The notes under the pieces are model-generated. The model was not told the origin of the DNA and ran no database searches. It worked only from the letters and a program-made list of their open reading frames with translations. Positions 6,750-10,048 of a stretch of 10,048 bases of DNA are shown here, piece by piece. Made by a program: the position numbers and the translations under genes. Position 1 is the first letter of the stretch; each line of letters begins with the position of its first letter. Location of the stretch: NCBI GenBank assembly GCA_037444075.1, contig JBBIND010000099.1:1-10048 (forward strand), in the 5' to 3' direction. This DNA comes from JBBIND01 sp037444075 (GTDB lineage Bacteria; Acidobacteriota; Terriglobia; Bryobacterales; Bryobacteraceae).

Positions 6750-7607
6750 ATGCAGACCGTCGCTATTGTAGGCGTAGGTTTGATTGGCGGTTCCTTCGCT
6801 TTGGCCCTGCGCCAGGCGGGCTTCAGCGGCCGAATCCTCGGGGTCAGCTCGGCGCGCACGCTTGAGAAGGCCCTCCGCCTCGGCGTAATCGACGAGGCGG
6901 CGCCCCTGGAATCAGCTGCCTCCCAAGCAGATCTCATTTACCTGGCCCAGCCCATCTGCCGGATTCTCGAAGACCTCCCCGCCGTCGACGCCGCAGCCAA
7001 GCCCGGCTCGTTGATTACCGACGCCGGCAGCACCAAACGCTCGATTGTGGACCGCGCGCGGCAGACTGTCCGCAGAGCCGTCTTTCTGGGCGGTCACCCC
7101 ATGGCAGGCAAAGAGAGCCGGGGAGTGTCCGAGGCGGAAGCCGGCCTTTTCGTAGGGCGCACGTATTTCCTCACGCCGGAAGATCCTGCGGCGTTGGAGC
7201 AGGAGCCCGGGAAGGAGTTCTTCGGCTGGGTTTGTAGGATCGGAGCCGTTCCCCGCGTGGCGTCTCCTGAGGAGCATGACCGGCTGGTAGCGCTGGTTTC
7301 GCATCTGCCGCAGATGGCCTCGACGGCTCTGGCGGCTGCTCTGGCGGGATACCCCGAGCATGGCAAACTGGAGCGCGCCGCCGGACCGGGCTTGCGCGAC
7401 GCCACGCGTCTGGCGTTGAGTCCTTGGGACGTTTGGGCGGATATCGTGGCCACCAACCAGGCGGAAATCGGCCCGGCGCTGGATGCCTACATCCTCAAAT
7501 TGAAGGAGATACGGACAAGACTGGAGTCCGCCGAACTGAGCGCGGACTTCGACTGTGCGAGGGATTTCGCCCTCCGGCTCCGGCGGATGCCGGAACCGGA
7601 GAGTTGA
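6750..7607 (+). CDS. tyrA: Prephenate dehydrogenase (no ACT domain)
   Basis: It oxidatively decarboxylates prephenate to 4-hydroxyphenylpyruvate with NAD(P)+, leading to tyrosine. The 285-residue protein has the N-terminal Rossmann fold (VAIVGVGLIGGSF, a GxGxxG motif), the linker LITDAGSTK, and the active-site loop GGHPMAGKESRGV with His116 as the likely catalytic histidine. It also has SHLPQMASTALA and GPGLRDATRLA, whose Arg220 probably contacts prephenate. No C-terminal ACT domain is present, so feedback control probably acts at the DAHP synthase instead. ATG 6750 places the dinucleotide motif at the usual distance from the N-terminus. An in-frame GTG at 6744 would add only two residues. 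No strong ribosome site is seen, which fits coupling to aroF six bases upstream. Confidence 0.94.
   Translation: MQTVAIVGVGLIGGSFALALRQAGFSGRILGVSSARTLEKALRLGVIDEAAPLESAASQADLIYLAQPICRILEDLPAVDAAAKPGSLITDAGSTKRSIVDRARQTVRRAVFLGGHPMAGKESRGVSEAEAGLFVGRTYFLTPEDPAALEQEPGKEFFGWVCRIGAVPRVASPEEHDRLVALVSHLPQMASTALAAALAGYPEHGKLERAAGPGLRDATRLALSPWDVWADIVATNQAEIGPALDAYILKLKEIRTRLESAELSADFDCARDFALRLRRMPEPES
7572..7601 (+). terminator. Strong hairpin in the last codons of tyrA at a convergent gene end
   Basis: The arms 7572-7584 and 7589-7601 pair at 12 of 13 positions (one C-A mismatch) around a GGAT loop. The stem consists of CTCCGG and TCCGGC blocks. It ends four bases before the tyrA stop and 21 bases before the end of the convergent small gene. 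It could therefore serve both strands. No T-run follows on either side, so it is not a textbook intrinsic terminator; it may instead protect the 3' end or be a coincidence of GC-rich codons. Confidence 0.4.
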
Positions 7608-7621
7608 GGAGAAACAGACTT

Positions 7622-7993
7622 CTAATCTACGGCCCGTGTGGCCTTGACTTCGAAGCTGCGTTCGCCGGCAGAAACCGTGAATTGGATTTCGTTGCCGGAG
7701 ACTTTGCCCTGGTAGTTCATCCGAATTTCATTCCCGCCGAAACTGCGGACAACTACGAAGGAGATCTGATCGCCGCTCACCTTGCCTTCGGAGATGGGGG
7801 TATCGCCAGCGCGCCCGGAAATGGTCCCGGTCAGCGCGCTGCCTTCCACCTTGAAGTTCATAGTCGACTGACGGCTTTGCCCGTCAGGCGTCGTCATGGT
7901 GGAGACCCACTTGCCGTTTACGTCGGCGGCGGGCGCCATGGCGGCTAGTAGGAAAGTGAGGGCTAACGCCCAAACGATCGTGTGAAGTTTCAT
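7622..7993 (-). CDS. Small secreted protein of unknown function with an internal repeat
   Basis: I do not recognise a named family. The 123-residue product starts with a good signal peptide (MKLHTIVWALALTFLLAAMAPAA, cut near DVNGKW). The mature part of about 100 residues is probably all beta strand. GKWVSTMTTPDGQ and LTGTISG resemble lipocalin-like or calycin-style barrels, and small proteins of this style are often seen in acidobacteria. A motif occurs twice: EGKVSGDQISFVV at 69-81 and QGKVSGNEIQFTV at 95-107, which suggests repeated beta hairpins. There is no cysteine and no catalytic motif. The track start 13 codons upstream is rejected because this ATG puts the hydrophobic signal at the N-terminus. 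It converges with tyrA across a 14-base gap and has its own candidate promoter. Confidence 0.7.
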   Translation of the reverse strand: MKLHTIVWALALTFLLAAMAPAADVNGKWVSTMTTPDGQSRQSTMNFKVEGSALTGTISGRAGDTPISEGKVSGDQISFVVVRSFGGNEIRMNYQGKVSGNEIQFTVSAGERSFEVKATRAVD

Positions 7994-8030
7994 TCCAGGA
8001 CTGCCTCTTGTCTGTGAGATTGTCTGAAAC

Positions 8031-8036
8031 ACTATA
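8031..8036 (-). promoter_or_regulatory. Candidate -10 box for the small secreted protein gene
   Basis: TATAGT on the minus strand matches the sigma-70 -10 consensus at five of six positions and would give a leader of about 30 bases. No convincing -35 hexamer lies 16-18 bases upstream. The 90-base gap to clpS shows nothing else. Confidence 0.35.
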
Positions 8037-8083
8037 GACTGGCGGTTTGCTCGAATGGTTACACTGCCGCGAAACGCAACAAC

Positions 8084-8404
8084 TCAGGCAGCCGGTTCCA
8101 CTACAGCGGACATGGATCCTTTGGAGCGGGGCAGGCGGTGGTCCGGCCCGTAGGCGTGGATTTGATCGCGGGCGAATTCGGCTTCCGGCAGGGCGCAGGT
8201 GAGCACAATCGTCCGCCCCGTGGTGTCCACTTCCACGGCGTGCTTGAACGCTTCCACCTGGGATTTCAGAAGCAGCTTCTGGAGCATCTCGATGACATAG
8301 TCGTAGGTATGGTCGTCATCATCCAGCAGCACAACGTTGTACAGGGGCGCGAGGTCTTCACGCTCGGTGGTGCCTGTTTCCGGTGCTGCCAGGGTGTCCG
8401 TCAT
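8084..8404 (-). CDS. clpS: ClpS-like Clp protease adaptor (N-end rule)
   Basis: ClpS delivers proteins with destabilising N-terminal residues to the ClpAP or ClpCP protease in the cytoplasm. This 106-residue protein has a flexible N-terminal tail (1-20) and a core at 21-98, with YNVVLLDDDDHTYDYVIEML, VDTTGRTIVLT and a normal-length end. Aligned to E. coli ClpS without gaps up to about residue 66, the residues that hold the substrate alpha-amino group differ: Asn34 is Asp28 and His66 is Asp60, while Asp35 and Asp36 are kept (Asp29, Asp30). The gatekeeper Met40 is Tyr34. The fold is therefore clear but specificity may be altered. ATG 8402-8404 lies four bases after the stop of the upstream metallo-hydrolase gene, which implies an operon. 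The symbol denotes the family, not proven function. Confidence 0.88.
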   Translation of the reverse strand: MTDTLAAPETGTTEREDLAPLYNVVLLDDDDHTYDYVIEMLQKLLLKSQVEAFKHAVEVDTTGRTIVLTCALPEAEFARDQIHAYGPDHRLPRSKGSMSAVVEPAA

Positions 8405-8408
8405 GCTG

Positions 8409-9557
8409 TCAGGTTCGCTCCAGCGCCGCGTAGACCTGTTCCACGTTCTGCGCCACACTCGCCTCCAGCACTTGGGCCGGCGTGGCGCCCGGAGGCTGGC
8501 GCCGGTACTTCAGCAGATTCGCTCCAAGATACTCGCCGTATTGATCCGGCTTCAGGCTGCCCAGCGAAACCGGCGTGATCTCCTTCTGCAACTCGGCGGA
8601 TGTCTTCCCGCGACGCGCCCCGCGCTCCACCAGGCCTGTCAGTTCCTCAATGTAGTCAGCCATGTGCAACAGCCGGTCCCTCGACGGCAGGGGCGGTCCG
8701 TGACCTCCCGCGACGGAGGCGAACTCGAAACTGGCAACGTCCCGCAGCGTGGCCGGCCAGTCCCGGGGATAGCCGTCGCCGATGAAGGGGCTCGACCCGT
8801 GCGCCAAATCGCCCGTGGCGACCACCTTCTTCTGGGGACACCAGACAATAATATCGCCTGCGGTGTGTGCCTTACCCCGAAACGCGAGGTGCAACTCGTG
8901 AGCCTTGTCGTGGATGACGAGTTCCGAATAGAAAGTCACCGTGGGCGGGACAATATCCTGGCCTTTCATCTCCGCCAGATAGTCTCGCGTCTCCTGCTCC
9001 ATCATCACGAAGTAGGACCGTTCTTCGGCGGAAGATGCCGCGGAAGCCCGCTCCCGGTAGGTTTCGAGCGACTTCCGGGCCTGCTCCAGCGACGCTTTCA
9101 GACGCGCGGCGCCGAGTTCGATCACCAGCCGCCGCGTGGTCTGGCTGGCTATGACGTCAGCGCGCGGAGCAATGCGCTTGTAGGCCGCCGTGCCTTGAAT
9201 GTGGTCCCAGTGGAAATGGCTGTTGACGATGTAGCGGACAGGCTTGTCGGTGATTTCGCGGCGGATTTGCCCCACCAGCGACGCTACAGCGCCGGGCTTG
9301 GAGTGCGCATCGACAATCAGCACGTCCGAGTCGTTCTCGAAAATGGCCGCGTTGCAGTTGACGATGGCCTGCGGCCGCGCGATGGCGGCGAACACCCCTT
9401 CGGCCAGCTTTTCGAGATCGAACAGAGTGGGCAGCGGCTGTGCTGCCTGCGCGCGGGCGTGCGCGGCGCGAAAGACCGCCTGTTCGAGCAAGGTAGCTCC
9501 GGCCCAGCAGGCGCCCAGGACCTTGGCGAGGAAGCCCCTGCGCGAGTGGTTTTCCAT
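8409..9557 (-). CDS. Tat-exported metallo-beta-lactamase-fold hydrolase
   Basis: The 382-residue protein opens with a twin-arginine signal (SRRGFLAK at 5-12, hydrophobic region to about 29, AHARAQA before the mature part), so it is probably folded with its metal before export. The MBL metal motif NSHFHWDHIQG gives His114, His116, Asp118 and His119. His231 (GKAHTAGD), Asp250 (ATGDLAHG) and His286 (GGHGPP) complete a two-zinc site. Residues about 150-200 form a helical, Glu/Arg-rich insertion. The C-terminal part (about 293-382) looks helical. Substrate is unknown; it is too far from known beta-lactamases to call resistance, and a generic secreted MBL hydrolase is the safe name. It sits four bases upstream of clpS and diverges from ssrA. 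The start is fixed by AAGGAG and by the Tat motif. Confidence 0.88.
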   Translation of the reverse strand: MENHSRRGFLAKVLGACWAGATLLEQAVFRAAHARAQAAQPLPTLFDLEKLAEGVFAAIARPQAIVNCNAAIFENDSDVLIVDAHSKPGAVASLVGQIRREITDKPVRYIVNSHFHWDHIQGTAAYKRIAPRADVIASQTTRRLVIELGAARLKASLEQARKSLETYRERASAASSAEERSYFVMMEQETRDYLAEMKGQDIVPPTVTFYSELVIHDKAHELHLAFRGKAHTAGDIIVWCPQKKVVATGDLAHGSSPFIGDGYPRDWPATLRDVASFEFASVAGGHGPPLPSRDRLLHMADYIEELTGLVERGARRGKTSAELQKEITPVSLGSLKPDQYGEYLGANLLKYRRQPPGATPAQVLEASVAQNVEQVYAALERT

Positions 9558-9563
9558 GCCGCT

Positions 9564-9569
9564 CTCCTT
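9564..9569 (-). promoter_or_regulatory. Ribosome binding site that fixes the MBL hydrolase start
   Basis: AAGGAG on the minus strand lies six bases before ATG 9555-9557. It rules against upstream starts in the same frame, which would run through the ssrA gene. Confidence 0.75.
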
Positions 9570-9590
9570 CCTCCCGGTTTTCAACCCGGA

Positions 9591-9605
9591 TGTAGAAATC
9601 CTACA
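9591..9605. repeat. Perfect inverted repeat in the MBL/ssrA divergent promoter region
   Basis: TGTAG (9591-9595) and CTACA (9601-9605) are exact inverted copies separated by AAATC. The repeat lies 34 bases upstream of the MBL start and 18 bases upstream of the candidate ssrA extended -10. It could be a small operator or a chance 5-bp palindrome. Confidence 0.25.
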
Positions 9606-9622
9606 GCAACTTGCCGGGCGGA

Positions 9623-9631
9623 TGGTAGAAT
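9623..9631 (+). promoter_or_regulatory. Extended -10 promoter of ssrA
   Basis: TGGTAGAAT fits the extended -10 form TGnTATAAT with one mismatch in the hexamer. Transcription would start near 9638, about six bases before the mature 5' end at 9644, leaving a short leader for RNase P to remove. There is no good -35 at 16-18 bases, which extended -10 promoters tolerate. Confidence 0.5.
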
Positions 9632-9643
9632 TGGAGGAAGAAA

Positions 9644-9994
9644 GGGGGCGAAACGGCTTCGACGGGATTGAATTGGCGTTGGAAGGCGTGCCGGGTTCCG
9701 AGCTCCCGTAAAACGATCGGAAAACCAAAACTGCCAACACGCAGTTTGCATACGCTGCCTAATCTTTAGGTAGCCGCTCCGGCCGGCAGGCCCGCATGCC
9801 GGTTAGTGAGCGTCATTTGGCGGGATAGGTCCAAGGCTTCGGTCCGGAGCCGAAAGCCGAAACCCAATCGGACTAGGCTGTCGGAACGCTGGCCGGTTCA
9901 GAAACGATGGCCGAAAACTGAGAGCCGGCTACGCACGTAGGCTTTCAACGGCGAGCTTTCTCGGACGCGGGTTCGACTCCCGCCGCCTCCACCA
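9644..9994 (+). ncRNA. ssrA: Transfer-messenger RNA (tmRNA)
   Basis: tmRNA rescues stalled ribosomes and tags the unfinished protein for proteolysis. The 351-base one-piece gene has the conserved 5' end GGGGGCGAAACGGCTTCGAC and the 3' end GGGTTCGACTCCCGCCGCCT. The acceptor stem 9644-9650 with 9984-9990 forms seven pairs, including a G3-U70 wobble (9646 with 9988), the alanine identity signal. Discriminator A (9991) and CCA (9992-9994) are encoded. The T arm is GCGGG (9967-9971), loop TTCGACT, CCCGC (9979-9983). A tag frame lies at 9733-9762. No permutation (two-piece form) is seen. It diverges from the MBL-clpS operon. The intervening stretches probably hold the usual pseudoknots, which I have not folded in detail. 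Confidence 0.97.
9733..9762 (+). other. tmRNA proteolysis-tag reading frame
   Basis: From the resume codon GCC the frame reads ANTQFAYAA and stops at TAA 9760-9762. With the alanine carried by the tmRNA the added tag would be AANTQFAYAA. The C-terminal Ala-Ala and the preceding aromatic residue are typical of ClpXP-recognised tags, although YAA replaces the LAA seen in E. coli. Confidence 0.92.
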
Positions 9995-10032
9995 GCCTTC
10001 GCCAAGGCTCCGGCTGGCAAGCCAAAGGCTTG
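9992..10032 (+). repeat. Competing inverted repeats directly after ssrA
   Basis: Three exact 6-bp inverted pairs are packed here. CCAGCC (9992-9997) pairs with GGCTGG (10012-10017), AGCCTT (9994-9999) pairs with AAGGCT (10004-10009), and CAAGCC (10018-10023) pairs with GGCTTG (10027-10032). The first two are mutually exclusive and include bases of the tmRNA CCA. No T-run follows within the 16 remaining bases, so intrinsic termination is not shown. They may be a dispersed palindromic repeat unit or a processing/termination structure. Confidence 0.5.
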
Positions 10033-10048
10033 ACAGACGAAGACGTGG

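Noticed and set aside
8409..9557. Antibiotic-resistance beta-lactamase
   Set aside because: The metal motif is shared by the whole MBL superfamily, and nothing here points to the B1-B3 lactamase loops, so resistance is not supported.
8337..9671. 444-codon plus-strand open frame opposite the MBL hydrolase
   Set aside because: It is antisense to a gene with Tat signal, ribosome site and full metal motif, and it runs into ssrA; no recognisable domain.
9558..9740. Upstream extension of the MBL hydrolase
   Set aside because: The extra residues would be read antisense through the ssrA 5' part and its promoter, and would bury the Tat signal 61 residues inside the protein.
9975..10048. Phage or island attachment site at the 3' end of ssrA
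   Set aside because: tmRNA ends are common integration targets, but no integrase gene and no repeated copy of the 3' end is visible in the 54 bases that follow.

Overview
The window looks like ordinary chromosome from a GC-rich, Gram-negative-type bacterium, most probably an acidobacterium (Solibacter/Bryobacter-like). This placement is an inference from gene order, protein style, the several exported single-domain proteins and the tmRNA tag. It has not been confirmed by any search. I see no insertion sequence, phage gene, CRISPR array or plasmid function.

Left part (1-1901, minus strand). Three genes for exported proteins read leftwards: an RraA-like protein, a PPC/DUF296-domain protein, and the N-terminal part of an esterase-like protein cut by the window edge. 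All three begin with signal peptides. The last two are 21 bases apart and are probably co-transcribed. A 106-base divergent region (1902-2007) separates them from the main operon.

Centre (2008-7607, plus strand). Seven tightly packed genes form an aromatic amino acid operon: trpC, trpF, trpB, trpA, an AroQ-class chorismate mutase, a type I-beta DAHP synthase, and prephenate dehydrogenase (tyrA). Neighbours overlap by 4, 7, 14 and 4 bases, or are separated by 4-6 bases, so translational coupling is likely. The operon joins the last four steps of tryptophan synthesis, the entry reaction of the shikimate pathway, and the chorismate-to-tyrosine branch. trpE, trpG, trpD and pheA are not here. The DAHP synthase carries a regulatory N-terminal domain and the four metal ligands at the same residue numbers as the Thermotoga enzyme. 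A strong imperfect hairpin lies in the last codons of tyrA.

Right part (7622-9994). On the minus strand are a small secreted protein of unknown function with an internal repeat, a ClpS-like N-end-rule adaptor with unusual pocket residues, and a Tat-exported metallo-beta-lactamase-fold hydrolase directly upstream of clpS. Diverging from the hydrolase is ssrA (tmRNA, 9644-9994). It has a complete alanine-type acceptor stem with G3-U70, an encoded CCA and a tag reading frame ANTQFAYAA. The last 54 bases hold competing inverted repeats that begin inside the tmRNA CCA end.

No wholly new system is evident. The best leads are the ClpS variant beside ssrA, the cluster of exported RraA/PPC/esterase proteins, the aromatic supra-operon with adjacent chorismate mutase and DAHP synthase, and the palindromes after ssrA.
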